64,000 nt of DNA from Rugalucina vietnamica. Lineage: Eukaryota; Mollusca; Bivalvia; Lucinida; Lucinidae. Position numbers and translations under genes: made by a program. Positions within the stretch are counted from its first letter, which is position 1; every line of letters begins with the position of its first letter. Location of the stretch: assembly GCA_964017185.1 (NCBI GenBank), contig OZ024879.1, forward strand, positions 23,005,456 through 23,069,455, given 5' to 3'. Below the pieces are notes generated by a model. That model worked only from the letters and a program-made list of their open reading frames with translations, was not told where the DNA came from and searched no databases. Below, piece by piece: positions 21,750-34,421 of the stretch.

Positions 21750-22710
21750 AGTTCAAGAAATAATATTAATGATATCACGGACTCTGAAAATGATGGAGAG
21801 GATTGGATAGATATAGAAAATCTTCAGTCAGAAAAATTCCCAGACCTAGTATTAAAGGAATTGAAAAAAAAAGACAAAAGAAGCGTAAAAGAGTTATTTC
21901 ATCCCACGTTGCAAATGAGCGCTGTTGAAAAGAAAAGTAACCACATCTGTTTCTAAAACCACATAAGGATTTCCAAACATAGGCAAAGATATTGGAGATT
22001 ATGTATCAGCAAAAAGAGTAGGAGCAGACCAGTGGCGAAGAACAGGTGTTTTGACATTTTCCGGGAATACAAGGCGAGGCCCTAAATGTACTTTCAGAAG
22101 CATTAAAGAGCATTTAGAAAACAAATATAATGCTCATCTAGGCTATGGCACAGTGGTGCAGTTGTGTGTAATAAGAAATAAAATACATTTGTCTGCTAAG
22201 TTGCCAATGTTACTTTTCGCTGAGCAAAGAAAGGATTCAGTATAAAGTTAAATCCAGACAGTCACTGGAGTGGTGCCCTGTATAAAGAACCTAACTGGGT
22301 TCAGTTAAAAGAAGGAAAGGATAAAGTAATTTTTAACAGAGACGACCAAGCAGGATTTAGATTAGATACTAATCAACTCATAAAATTGGTAAAAGTATTA
22401 ATCTCCAGACAGAGCCTACTCTTACAACAAGAACAGATTTTGTAAACAGTTACCTGCACCATATTGACTCCACTGTAAAACACTGAACAACGGGTCCAAA
22501 TTTTGCAAAACTGGGGCTCCACCAGGGTAACCTTGCTTAATGCATCATTATACAGAATATTTTATCATTAGATGTATTTTCTACGATAGGGCTGTTTACC
22601 TTGCCAAGAAGGCAGAGTAAAACTTCAAATATTGAAACAGAAGACAATGAGGGACCAACATAAAGAAAAAATAAGCGTCCATCTAAATATGAAGATTCTG
22701 TTAGTGCTGA
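21750..22710 (+). pseudogene. Decayed transposon-type protein gene
   Basis: Readable pieces include VGADQWRRTGVLTFSGNT and LENKYNAHLGYGTVVQLCVI (about 22013-22190), then in another frame LNPDSHWSGALYK and NRDDQAGFRLDTN (22250-22380). These resemble the large, repeated uncharacterised proteins with GYGTVVQLC and RDDQAGFRLD motifs found in many marine invertebrates, probably transposon-encoded. At least three frameshifts and several stops interrupt them. A donor-like GCTG|GTAAAT at ~22710 suggests the gene had introns. Confidence 0.5.
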
Positions 22711-22971
22711 TAATGCTGGTAAATAAAAAAAAATAAAACAGAATCTTTAAGAGAAGTTATGATATTGATGAAAGTAACAGCTCTTTTACCGTCTGATTTA
22801 CATTTGTACTGTACACATAAAGGATTTGATGCTAATGCAATGTAGAAATCTTTGGAATATTGGTTGAAAGGCTCTTGTATCAAATTATTTGCTGTCAATA
22901 AATAGTTTTATGTACTAATATCTGTAGGGTAGGCAAACATAATTAAATTCAATTCAATTCAAATTTTACAG

Positions 22972-23211
22972 ATGCTAAAGAGGAAGGTTTACCTTCCTCT
23001 TGTAAACCTTCCTCTTAATACTTCCTCTTTTAGGAAAAGGGGTCCCCAGTATCAGGCCTCTAAAGCAACTTCACAGCTGGTTGCGGCAAGAAAAAGCCCA
23101 GTACTGGCACACCCACCACATAGACAGGTATCTTTAACAGTGCCTTGTTGTGCAACACCAAACCACAAAGTTGAAGATGAAGCCGAAACAAGTTTGTTAC
23201 CACATAATGGT
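22972..23211 (+). pseudogene. Possible exon of the decayed plus-strand gene
   Basis: From an acceptor AATTTTACAG the ATG frame is open to a donor CATAATG|GTAAGC and reads ARKSPVLAHPPHRQVSL and KVEDEAETSLLPHNG. The upstream exon phase does not fit the ATG frame, perhaps because of changes in the CTTCCTCTT repeats at the start of the exon. The donor (phase 1) fits the next exon at 24969-25016. Confidence 0.3.
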
Positions 23212-23276
23212 AAGCTTATTTCACATCGTCTTAAGAATAAAATCAATGTGAAGCTTTGTTTTGTTGCACTTAAAAA

Positions 23277-24772
23277 GAAACCAGAGGACCAATGGTCCTG
23301 TAAACGCTCACCTGAGATCAGCTGACCAATAAACATGTTTGAATATTATGGTATTTAACACCAGTGCAGGGGCAGATGAAGCCCTTGGGCCATTTTCTTT
23401 TTTCAGAATCTTCAATATTCTGTCCATTTGCTAATTTCCTGTTGGCTTTTTCCTTCAAATGACATTTTAACAGTTTTTCCAATTCAGATGCATAGGCAAC
23501 CCATGTTGACCTTGCCATAAACTTGGTCAAGGTCATCTCAGGGTCATGATTTATATATACGTTGGAGTACTTTAGCCATTGATGCCTCACGCCAAGTTTC
23601 CTTGAAATCAGTCTATTGATTTCAGAGAAGATGATTCTTGATGGGTTTTTACCATATATGGGCATGGTGGCCATCTTGGTCATGTGACCTAGATTATTTA
23701 TATACTTATTGATTCCCCCATTCTATAGATGCTTCACTTAAAATTTGGCTTTGTTTGGCCAAGCGGTTTCAGAGGAGAAGACGTTTGAATATTATGGAAA
23801 TATACATGTATATTGCCCCGGGGTGGGTCACATGAGCCCCTGGGGTCCAATTTTTTTTCAGAATCATTAATATCCAGCCCTACTGCCCATTTCCTGCAAG
23901 ACTTTCACTTTAAATGACATTTTAAAAGTTTTCCCCATTCAAATGCATTGGCGACCTATGTTGACCTTCCCGTAAAATAGGTCAAGGTCATCAGAGGGTT
24001 ATGATTTATATATACATTGTAGTGATTGAGCCATCGATGCTTCGTGCCAAGTTTCGTTGAAATCGGTCAACCGGTTCCGGAGAAGATTTTTGAAGGGTTT
24101 TTACCATATATGGGCATGGCGGCCATCTTGGTCATGTGACCTTGATTTTTTATATACATATTTGTTACCCCTTCCTATTGATGCTTCACATAAAATTTCG
24201 CTTTGATTGGCCAAGTGGTTTCAGAGGAGAAGACGTTTGAATATTATGGAGATATACATGTATATTGCCCCGGGGTGGGGGCACATGAGCCCCTGGGGTC
24301 CAATTTTTTTCAGAATCATTACTATTCAGTCCTACCGCCCATTTCCTGCAAGACTTTCACTTTAAATGACATTTAAAAAGTTTTCCCCATTCAAATGCAT
24401 TCGCGACCTATGTTGACCTTGCCGTAAAATAGGTCAAGGTCATCACAGGATCATGATTTATATACACATTGTAGTGCCTGAGCCATTAATGCTTCATGCC
24501 AAGTTTCTTTGAAATCGGTCCACCGGTTCTGGAGAAGAAGATTTTTGAAGGGTTTTTACCATATATGGGCATGGCGGCCAGCTTGGTCATGTGACCTGGA
24601 TTTCTTATATACACATTGGTTCCCCCATCCTATTGATGCTTCATATAAAATTTGGCTTTGATTGGCCAAGCGCTTTCAGAGGAGAAGATCTTTGAAATTG
24701 TGGACGGACGGACGCCGGATCATGGCCATCCTATAAGCTCACCTTGTGAGCCTAACGGCTCAGGTGAGCTAA
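23277..24772. mobile_element. Large non-coding repeat element, copy 2
   Basis: Starts CCAGAGGACCAATGGTCCTG and CGCTCACCTGA and ends GGCTCAGGTGAGCTAAAAAA, the same ends as 18226-20022. It has three units of ~450 bp with TGACCTTGCCGTAAAATAGG and the ACCATATATGGGCATGG block. It lies in an intron between exon-like segments at 22972-23211 and 24969-25016. Confidence 0.7.
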
Positions 24773-24968
24773 AAAAAGAAGCTTATTAAAAGTTTGATAG
24801 AATAGGAAATGAACTAAAAAAGCTGGATAGATAGCATATCTGTTTATGACACTAACAACAATTGCAAATAAAAGTGACGTCCACTAAAAATGAAAACATA
24901 TGCAACAATATATTAGAGAAACTATAGATCCGAAACCGTAAGTTGTGAACTGTGTTATTTGCTTTCAG

Positions 24969-25016
24969 ATTCAATTGATGATGAGCTAGCATGGCTGCCA
25001 ACAGATGATAGAAGAG
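24969..25016 (+). CDS. Short exon (phase 1-1) of the plus-strand gene
   Basis: TTGCTTTCAG and AGAG|GTATGT bound 48 bases that read SIDDELAWLPTDDRR in phase 1, continuous with the donor at 23211. A further open segment at 25200-25321 (DVATFTSDNVDDCETN) may follow. Function unknown. Confidence 0.35.
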
Positions 25017-25429
25017 GTATGTTTACAATCAAGCATATGACCTTTCTATTGCTATATAAGACCTTTTGGTGTAATCTGGTCTTATGCTCCATTTAAAAAA
25101 AATGGTCATTTGAATGCTGTCTCTGACCATAATACAATATATTATTAATGAATTAAATAAAACTGATTGGTTTATTATAAAAACTGATTGGTTTATTATA
25201 AATATTCTTTATATAAATGATGTTGCCACATTCACAAGTGATAATGTTGATGATTGTGAAACAAATGTTGCAACTGTCAGTGGACACAGAAGTGTTGCAC
25301 CTGACAGTCAAATTTTATTATGATAAAATTATGTTCTGCCTTTCATTTGAGCATTAACCACTTTTGCACATTAACCTAGCATCAATCCCCAGATATAGGA
25401 TGTGAATTTTAAAACATGTTTATAGAAAG

Positions 25430-28400
25430 GTACAAGTAGGCAAAGATCAGGAAAAAGCGCAATCAGAAAAAAGATTCCTTATAGAGTGGTTTATTATGAG
25501 TATTTAATGAAGACTGTTTGACCAGCAGTCCAGCTTATGAGACTTTTGATAAAACCAAGCCAAAATCCCAACCAAATACACCGGAAATACAGCGATTATT
25601 ATTATCATTAACAAAAACCATTTTCACTGGGACAGCGAAATTACCATATCTATCAGTATAGCGAAAATGCACCAGCGACTACCAAAAACGGATCAGAATA
25701 TAAAATAAACCAAGATCAATACTGGCTAACACATGTATTACAAATGTTACAAATGACCCAAAGATACTAGGCGGGAAGGAGAGCATTACCACTGCTTCAT
25801 CAAGATGATAATTCACGAAACTAAACAAGAGCCCAACAAGAAAGGCAGCAATTTGACCATATTAAGTAAAAACCACCCCGACGAGCACAACAGACAGACA
25901 AACGGACAAAACACGCAACATGAATATAAATATCAACAGAACCGCCTTGGAACGGTCAGTAATGAGTTACTGGGGGGGGGGGGGGGCTTAAATCGATTTT
26001 ACAGAGCTCTAACCTCGCCCTTGTTTGTTTGTTTGTTTGTTGTTTAACGACGCATCAACCCTGATGGGTCATTAGCGTCTAACAAGGTAAAACGTTAAAA
26101 TATATTGAACTCATATTAAAAAGTAACACTAAGTAAGATATAAATGTCGTTGTAAAGAAACGATATATGAAATAATAAGATTGGTGATTTAAAAATTATA
26201 TTTTATAAAACAGATTTACTTGTCTAAGAAATGATAAAATCTTTCCAGTTATTAGCTTGAAAACAAGAAATTCGCTCTGCTGCAAAGTCAGTGCATTCTA
26301 AAAGAAAGTGTTTAACTGTGAATGGTGTATCACAGCCAATGCATTTAGGTTCATCTTCTCGCTTTACTAAGTGGGAATGTGTTATTCTTGTATGACCAAT
26401 TCGGAGCTAACCTCGCCCTTGTTTGTTGATATTTATCACAGAAATAATTGTTCGATTTAGCCAAAAGCTTCCATATCTCGTTTCAGTGGCGTCACTGCGT
26501 ACATTGTATTAATAAAGTAAGAAATATAAGCAGTTTCTTTCATTTGGACCCTATCGTATGAGAAATTATAATGTAACTGAACGGTGATGAATCGAACATT
26601 AATTAATAGTTAAAATACAAGCGCAAGCACCGAGCTACACCAAAAACGAGGACTCAACAGTAATATATACACTGGAATACTGGAGCAAAAGAAAGCTTTT
26701 GTTTAAATCCCGGTGGACCCGACTAGAGACAAGAGTTTTAGCCCGTTACCCAAACTCAAAATCAGGTCCCTCCCGTCTGTAAGACAGCTTTAAGTCAGGA
26801 CCGTCATAGAGTCTGAGGTCCGACACACCGGCGTGCAACGAAAGAGGAAAGCAAAGCATTTGACCAGCTCCTTGTTAAATTCTAAGCATGCAGTATGTTG
26901 CATTACATTTAAATTGTAGCCGATTCTTTTATACAGATTGATTATCTTTTTAAATGATTTAGAAAAGTTTACTCATTTTACATTTTTATTACAGTTATTC
27001 CAATTTTTTCTAAATTTGTACCTCAAGTCTCCATAATACTCGGGTTCCGATATACCTTGAAGTAAAAGTGTTTTCAATCCAACATTATACTTAGACACTA
27101 ATTCGAAATGACGTCGATAAAATTTGGAAAACGCTTTACGAAGTTTATGATACCGATAGCCTTGTTTAAGAAGTTTAGCTGTCAAAAACCTATTTCGGTT
27201 ATTAAAATCAAGAACATGACTAGAAACTCTCGCAAAACGAATAAGTTGAGATATGTAAACTCCATAAGAAGGTGCTCGTGGAATATCTCCATCCAAGAAT
27301 GGGAAATTTACAATATCAAAATCAAAATCATCACGTTTGTCATAGATTTTGGATGAAACAAAACCATTAGAAATAGACAAATGTAAATCCAGAAATGGGG
27401 CCTCGGTCTCAGACCGATTAGCCTTATTTAGTTGAAGCTCAGAAGGATGGATTTGGCTGACAAATCTATCAAAATATGGATTGTCAATGTTAAGCAGGTC
27501 ATCTAAATATCGGGAAGTTGAATTAAATGCTTCGATTATATCAGCTTGATTACTGTCTGAGAGCGACTTCATGAAGTCTCTCATAGCAGAATAAAAACAA
27601 ATCAGCTACAAGAGGTGCACAATTTGTTCCCATAGGAATACCGACGGTTTGTCGGTATATTTTTGTTCCGAACCGAATATAGATATTATCCAAAAGGTAG
27701 GTAAGAGCTTCAATTACCTTTTGGCAAGACCATAGAGTGTATCGTTTATAATCTTCGTTGGTAAAGAAAGCATTTGTCGCATTGCATGCAATATACAGAC
27801 GTTCTTCTCTTTTGAAAACATGTTCAATTAAATCTGTAAGTTTTTCTTTGATAAGATTATGTGGGACTGTTGTATAGAGTGTTGAAAAAACGTAGATAAA
27901 GTGGAAGCTTGAAAATCTCTCGATTTCAATTTAGTCAGTACTTCACCAGAGTTTTTGATAGACCAAAACATGTTCTTACCAGATCTTTCATAAATAGTAT
28001 TGCAATATTTAATTAGATGTTGTTTTATAGTAGTTAGGCATGAAGTCAACCATTTAGAAAGTTCTGTGGTAGTGCATGAGCTTGAGTTAGCAATAAATCT
28101 TGCTTTGTAAGGTCTTTTAGGTAACCAATAGATTGTAGGAAGTTTACTTTGTTTTTCCGGGACATAAACAGCAAACTTATAAGCAGCATCACTCCCATGT
28201 TTAATCACGATAGATTTTTCCTCTTCGGTTGTCTGTTTATATGCATGAGTAATGTAGCCGTCAAGCAACTACGACGTTATTTGCTGCTTTGTCAGCTGGA
28301 ACTAAAACATACTCTTTATGAAATTCCTGGATGCCTACTTTCAGATGGCGGTATGACAATTTTTGATTACGTGGTAAGAGATCAGAATGTTCATTGTAAA

Positions 28401-28722
28401 ACGATATACGTCTGTCTACAACTTTGAAGATATTAGTTTTCCACTCTTTCAAAGCAACAGGCTCAACCCCTTCTCGTTTGCACCAGCGATTTCCGAATTC
28501 ATTAAGTGCGCCAGCGATTTCCTCGCGACATTTTTGGAAATCAATTCACGCAGGGAATCTATATTTAGGGCCTTTAGATACAATAAAACGAATTCTCTTA
28601 TCTGAAATTGTGTTAAGATTACCAGTTATCACATGACCAGCGTCTGGATAAATATATTTAGATATTAAATATTTGATCACTTTCTGTTGAAGCTCCTCTA
28701 TGCGAAAGGTTTTGGAGAGAAA
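25430..28722 (-). mobile_element. Penelope-like element, longest copy, interrupted
   Basis: Reading on minus, the frame starts about 28722 (RIEELQQKVIKYLISK), passes VLVPADKAANNVVV (28290) and PYKARFIANSSSC (28090), then FSTLYTTVPHNLIKEK-like sequence in shifted frames (27860) and GIPMGTNCAPLVAD (27640), then the catalytic RYLDDLLNIDNPYF (27470) and the C-terminal domain to ~26973. The D..LYT.LPH, GIPMGTNCAP and Y-x-DD motifs match the PLE reverse transcriptase fold; no GIY-YIG nuclease was seen. The 3' tail, ending CTTGTACCTTTC, reaches 25430 and holds a 15-G run at 25973-25987. Stops and several frameshifts make it inactive. A LINE fragment splits the tail. Confidence 0.75.
26030..26406 (-). 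mobile_element. 5'-truncated LINE 3' end with 21-bp TSD
   Basis: This is the same 3' end as at 1-462, inserted in reverse. The 21-bp sequence starting CTAACCTCGCCCTTG is present on both sides (26009-26029 and 26407-26427), a typical target-primed insertion. It sits within the tail of the PLE at 25430-28722 and is therefore younger. Confidence 0.9.
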
Positions 28723-28961
28723 ACAGTATTGGTGACCATTTACAATAACCTAACAGACATGGAGGCATTGAAGATTGGTACTCACCACAATCTGGTTGCT
28801 GAACGATCAAAGGAGATGAGTTTTGTGGATAAGGTGGGCGTTGTAAAGAAGGTGGTGGACACTGACCCACCTAACCTTTACAAAACGCCGGAGGTGATAT
28901 TTGGTGCAAAGGTAATAGCAAATATGGAAGTGGCAATGAACAAATTCTGGGATATCAAGGT
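28722..28961 (+). CDS. Exon-like segment truncated by the PLE insertion
   Basis: An open frame reads NNLTDMEALKIGTHHNLVAE, MSFVDKVGVVKK and ANMEVAMNKFWDIK, ending at a donor-like AAG|GTACAA near 28961. No acceptor remains on the left, where the PLE begins. Composition is that of a soluble protein. No family was recognised; it may belong to the decayed plus-strand gene. Confidence 0.35.
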
Positions 28962-29029
28962 ACAAACCAAGCAACAATTGCTGCTCCACAAATTGCCCAG
29001 TGTAATCCATAATAAAATATATTTCTAAA

Positions 29030-30400
29030 TTCTATATGAATGTCAAGGGATATTTGAAATTGAATATTTGCATACAGCATCCCACTTTCTATTTTCGAAA
29101 TTGAATAACCATGTCATTTTTGTCTCAGCTTCATTATTTTATTTCCTTTGTGCTCAAACGTATAATAATAGACCAAAACATTTAAAAAGCAACTAACAGA
29201 TTTGGTCATCCATCAGTCTGTATGTTTAACATTCCATATTCATTCTGTTCAGTGCAGTGTGTCTTGGTATCCAAAGTTGTCTAAAACTGTTCAACAAAAT
29301 GTTATTTTTATTAAGCCCCAATTTACCTAAAGAGAACATACAAATAACCAATGTAGACTGGTTCAAAATTGAATGGTGATGCATTCTGCATGTCCAAACC
29401 TTTACAACTTCTTAAGTTTTAGTACACCAACTATGGAATTGCTGTGACAAAACTCCATCTACATGCACGCCACAAAAATTGAATTAAAAACATAAGACGA
29501 TACGTATGAAGAGAAAGATGACCAGGTCTTTTCCAGGAATGTGGCCATGCGGTTACTTTCAGGCCAAATAAGCCTGTGCAGCAGAAAAGCAGATAGACAA
29601 ATCATAGTAGATCCACCATGGAACAGTCAGTAAAGAATTTACTGGGGGAATTTTAAGTCTATTGAGCATTTTATCTCTTTCTCCAGATTTGCTCATCATG
29701 TTTAAATACATTTGTCTATCAATGTGCTACAGTCAGATGATGCAGCGCAAAGTCGAATGGTTTCAAGAAGACAAATATATAATACATGTACTAACAATCC
29801 ATCCTTTAACCTCTGATTCACTATATGTATTGGGATTAAATTAATATTTGGTACCAACATCAACTTGTTGGAAGAGAAAAGAAAATGTCCCAATTCATTT
29901 TAATTGATGTCAGACATGAATCCGGTCCTAAGTAATGGTCTGAATCCGAATGGTTTACTGGTGACACGCCAAATTGACAATACTTCACTGGTAACCCAAG
30001 CCTTTTTAGCGAATCGGAAAGCTTTCATCTGAGGTACCCATATAATACATATATATTTTGCTTGGAATATCAATACAACTTCAACTCAAACCAATTCATG
30101 TAATGAGATGATAAGGTATTGTCAAAAACTTCATGGTTTGAGATTGCCGATCCTCATGCAGGTGGGTTTGGGAGAGGTGGAATTTTCCCAAGAAGGGATT
30201 ATCGATCCTCATGACAGACTTTACATGAAGAGGTGGTGCCAATACTCATTGTCTGTGTGTATCGTATTTTAATGTTGACTTATTGACTGGCTGTACTGAT
30301 CTGTTAAATGACTTGACAGCTTTTTGTACCAGATTTTTACATGATTCACTTGCAGCTAAAGATGCGCTTAATGCATGCATTGATAATTCAAGCAAAATAA
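29030..30400. other. Gene-less stretch
   Basis: No supported gene. A diverged PLE-tail-like piece (GGAACAGTCAGTAAAGAATT) is near 29620 and a copy of the 918-1162 repeat is near 29945-29990. Confidence 0.45.
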
Positions 30401-30413
30401 AAACTTTTAAAAG

Positions 30414-30580
30414 GTTCCTGGAGCGTTATTTGAAGGTATCTGGAGCGTTATTTGAAGGTTTCTGGAGCGTTATTTAAAGGTTTCTTGAACGTTGTTTGAA
30501 GGTTTCTGGACCGTTATTTGAAGGTTCCTGGAACGTTATTTGAAGGTTTCTGCCAATTCTGGAACGTTTTTAAAAACGTT
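30414..30580. repeat. ~23-bp tandem repeat, about 6-7 units
   Basis: Units of GGTTTCTGGAGCGTTATTTGAA with small changes repeat from 30414 to about 30580. The frame is kept for several units on both strands but with no gene context. Confidence 0.85.
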
Positions 30581-30652
30581 CTACCAGAACGTTTAGAAAT
30601 ACTTTTTAGAAATTCCACAAAATCCCTACAAAAAAAAACCAAAAACCCAAAC

Positions 30653-30684
<32 letters not shown>

Positions 30685-30916
30685 ATTCAGTTTTACGTCC
30701 CTTTCAAGCTTTTCCACTCATATCGAGACGAATCAATCAGTAGGTGGGGCGAAAACCGGAGTACCCGGGGAAAAACCACCTGACACACCCGCAAGCAGAA
30801 CATGGCTTGTCTCACATTCGTGCCCCGTGCGAGGCGCGAACCCACATCGGTGAGATGATCGAATGATCAAGAGCACTGAAGTCAGCGACCTTAACCACTC
30901 GGCCACGGGGGCCCGT
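30653..30916 (-). mobile_element. tRNA-derived SINE with long poly(A)
   Basis: On minus the head reads GGCCGAGTGGTTAAGG (A box, tRNA-Leu/Ser type) and later GTGGGTTCGCGCC (B box), with a variable-arm-like hairpin GATCATTCGATC between. The body ends with an A run of about 28 (30653-30681 on plus as T). It differs in head and body from the SINEs at 630, 16201 and 51120, so it is a separate family. Confidence 0.8.
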
Positions 30917-30953
30917 TTTCAAAACCAAACTAAAACGTTCCAGAACAATTTAC

Positions 30954-30959
<6 letters not shown>

Positions 30960-30991
<32 letters not shown>

Positions 30992-31430
30992 GTTAGGGTA
31001 CGAGTTTGTGAATCTAGTCTACAGTTTAATGTATGTTTTGATTACTAGTATCACCCATTGGTGCTTTGAAGCACGTACAAAAACCTGAAGTACAATTTGA
31101 CTGTACGTTATGACATTTATGTATCTGGTTTTATTAATTTTTTGTACAAAGTATTGAACTTATAATCTCAATAAAATAGTAGAATAGTCAAAATATCGTG
31201 TCTCAATAATGCTTATGCATCCTAACGACTGAAGCTGACCCGCCTGTCTGTAGACGTGACTGGTCAAATAAAGTACATGTATAGCCAAAACACAACGCGA
31301 AGTAATGGTAAACTAGGTGCGACTCAAACCATTCGGTACCCCAAATGCCAGTCCGGCTAGACTTTGAAGAACCGTGATTTTAAACACAGCGTTACAAAAT
31401 GACATTCTGATTTTATATACTCGAGATGTA
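30960..31430. other. Gene-less stretch
   Basis: Starts with a 31-T tract (30960-30990). Nothing else recognised. Confidence 0.5.
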
Positions 31431-31438
31431 ACCAGCGC

Positions 31439-32452
31439 CAGTGTTCGAAGTGCCCATCTCTCCCCGGGTTTATCCATGGGTTTTACCCGGGTAAACCCGG
31501 GTTGGGCTTTAAGCCTTGTTTTGGAAAAGTGGGTAATTAGTGGGTCCTCTTATTTTTTTGATGTTTATATTTTGTATCTTATAGTAATTTGACAATTTTT
31601 TTTTCTTTAAAAAACAAATACATAAGGGAATTTTAAATTCATTTAGTTACTGCTAATGTATATTATATCATAATATGCACTAAAATTCCATGACACCATC
31701 AATTTTAAATTGTAGGAGCTAATAATAATTATAGAACATTAGTTCATTAAAGTAATTGTCATCAATTATTGCAATATGACTCTCTTATTAGCTAAAAAAT
31801 GTTTATATCCTTTGTTTGTGTTTTCATCTAATTGCTAAAGGAAGTGTTGATAACACTTTCATGACAATATCCCATATGACACCTATTTAGGCATTGTTAA
31901 AAACAGGCGTTAACTAATTGTTTGGTATGTCTGTTTTAAAATTTTCACTTAGTTGACGACCTTAAAGACATGACAGTTAAATGATGAATTACAAGTTAAA
32001 AATGACTTAGCTAGACTGATCTGGTTATTTTTATCTTTTACTTTTACCATTCTCTTATCAAATTAAGTCTGTTGATAAAACCCTATCACAGATGAAGTCT
32101 TTTTTCTCAGCACAATCAGCCTGAAAAGTTAAAACCTCTGCATATTTTCAACTTTTGTCTAAACATTAAACATAATTTGCCAGCTTGGTTAGATATCTGA
32201 TTGTTCTTTTGGGATTACATGTACTTCAGACAAACTGAATAAATTATTCCAAGAGAGATAAATTCCCACAAATCTTATTGCATGTATATTTATTTCTGAA
32301 ATACCTTACTATCTTGCTCAAGACTCTAGCATCATAATGAGATATAAAGATAATAAAATTGTTAATACTGAGCACTACCGGTATACGGGTTTACCCGCAG
32401 AAACCCACTGGGTTGGGCTTTATGGTTTAATACCCGGGTTTTTCGAACCCTG
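31439..32452. mobile_element. Non-autonomous hAT element with 8-bp TSD
   Basis: The ends are CAGTGTTCGAA and TTCGAACCCTG, an 11-bp TIR with one mismatch and the CAGnG start known for hAT. The 8-bp ACCAGCGC is duplicated on both sides (31431-31438 and 32453-32460). Subterminal CCCGGGTTTACCC-type palindromes occur at both ends. No transposase ORF is present in 1,014 bp. Confidence 0.9.
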
Positions 32453-32653
32453 ACCAGCGCCCTAAATCCAATTATACAAACATGTAAGAGCATTTTTCTA
32501 CTAGATTTGTATTAAACCCTCTATGACTATATGTCTATTGGTTCAGGAAATACTGCCCCAGCCTAACTATTAATTATATTGTGCCATAAAATTCAATTGT
32601 AACGAACCTGGTTACAGATATCACAATATGGATACAAAATATATATAGATTTT

Positions 32654-32780
32654 GGCAGTGTCTAGCCGTCCGGGTCTGGACGTTTAGACCGGCAGTCTAG
32701 CCGTCCGGGTCTGGACGTTTAGACGGGACGTTTAGACGACAGTCTAGCCGTCCGGGTCTGGACAGCTAGCATATATCTAC
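32654..32780 (+). repeat. Left TIR made of tandem subrepeats
   Basis: Three subrepeats of TCTAGCCGTCCGGGTCTGGA type, two followed by CGTTTAGAC, then GCTAGCATATATCTAC, where the Gypsy element starts. The right TIR at 39547-39684 is the inverse arrangement. Confidence 0.85.
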
Positions 32781-33029
32781 TGTTTAACTTGCTGTTGTTA
32801 TGCACAGTTGCAACAAATCGTTGCTCAAAGAACTGTCACAAAATGTGGAAATGGATAACACAATATCAAACACGTGTAACTGTTTCTGAATCTTTTAAAC
32901 GACTGCCAGTAGCATGCAACGGAGAGAGAGAGCGCGAAAGAATGGAAGAGCATGCGCAATGAGGTAAGAAAAGTGAGTCAGTAAGTAGGTTGAAAGTACA
33001 TGTAGCAAATAAAAGTACATAGTACAACA
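32781..33029 (-). repeat. Gypsy-2 3' LTR
   Basis: On plus it runs TGTTTAACTTG ... AGTACAACA, with TG/CA ends. It abuts the left copy of TCTAC. Confidence 0.93.
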
Positions 33030-33211
33030 TCCCCTTTGTTTTGAAAAAATGAAAAACATAATTATGTGTGCATAAAATCCTAGCATCATGCATATCATGA
33101 ATGAATTGTAAAGTCAGCTGTTTTCTGTTTACTACGAGTTACTACTAATGAGTTTATCAGAACTTTCCCATTCACTGGTGTGTCAAGTTTCAAAACAGTA
33201 GTGTTTTTTTT

Positions 33212-34285
33212 TTATTTTTCCCAATCATCACCGATGTACTTTGGATTAGGCCTCACCTGCCGACCTGACCTACTTTGTATACATGTAGGCGGCGGCTGCT
33301 TTGTGTAAGCGTCTGGCACTTTAGCTGGGATTTTGATTGCCGGGGAGCTCATAACTTGGGGTGATGATGGTGTTTTATTCAAGAATTTCCTGTTTCTGCG
33401 ATAATTTGCACCTTGTGGCGTTTGCACATTATACGAGTGCTCGTTGTGCTGTGAAACGACTTTCGCAGGTTCCCAAAGCTTGTCTCTCTGCACGTGTACT
33501 GATTCACCGACTTTGAGAGGTGAAAGTTTTCGCGCGGTTCTGTCATAATTCACTTTTGTTTTGATTTGGAAATCCTGCATTGTTTTCCTGATCTTGTTTG
33601 GGTCGATTGATTGCGGTGCAAGTTGTTCGTTTGTGGACGGAAGCATAGACCGAAGACGGCGTGAAAACATCAATTCAGCGGGTGTCCGACCACACGATTT
33701 TATCGGCGCATTTCGGTACTGCAACAGCGGCAAGTACGGATCACGGTTGTCCTCCTTTGCTTTCTACAACATACGCTTCGCTATCTTAACATAAACCTCT
33801 GCGAGGCCATTCGAGCTAGCATGTGTAGGGCTTGATATTTCATGATTAATACACCATTTCCTACAAAACTCTTCAAACTGTTCGGATGTGAAGTAAGCTG
33901 CACCGTCGGTCGTTAACCTTTCACAGATTCCGAACCTACTGAAATGTAATTTAGGTTTACGAATTATCGTAACACTTCTCGTATTCGGCAGCGGATCTAT
34001 TTCAAACCAATGACTGTACGCGTCTACCAAAACCATGTACTCTTGGTTTCCCAGCGTAAACAGATCCAATGACAAATTTTGCCAGGGTCTTTGAGGCACG
34101 TCATGGGAATGCAACGGTTCATTCCTATTTGAGGCTTGGTACTTGTTGCAAATGGAGCAATTTTGCACGTACTCTGTAATTTGCTTTGACATACCAGGCC
34201 AAAACATTATGTCACGCGCCCTACCTACTGATTTGTCGATGCCAAAATGACCAACATGGACTGCCTTGGTCATTTCATCCCGCAT
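33212..34285 (-). pseudogene. Gypsy-2 integrase
   Basis: An HHCC zinc region (H-x-GHFGIDK ... NCSICNKYQ) is followed by a DDE core: LSLDLF, TTDGAAYF and NGLAEVYVK hold the three acidic residues. A stop at 33764 separates the C-terminal part (33733-33212), which contains the LKVGESVHVQ chromodomain-proximal type segment and ends KYIGDDWEK. Fragmented but recognisable. Confidence 0.85.
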
Positions 34286-34421
34286 TGAAGCTGGAATGAT
34301 TTCTGCCCTTTGAATATAGTGCCATTTTCACAGGATAGTTCATCTCTATGATTCCAGTACTCGAGTACTATTTGCGGACATTTCTGCCTTATTTCAGGCC
34401 AACCAGATTCGATGACCTCAA

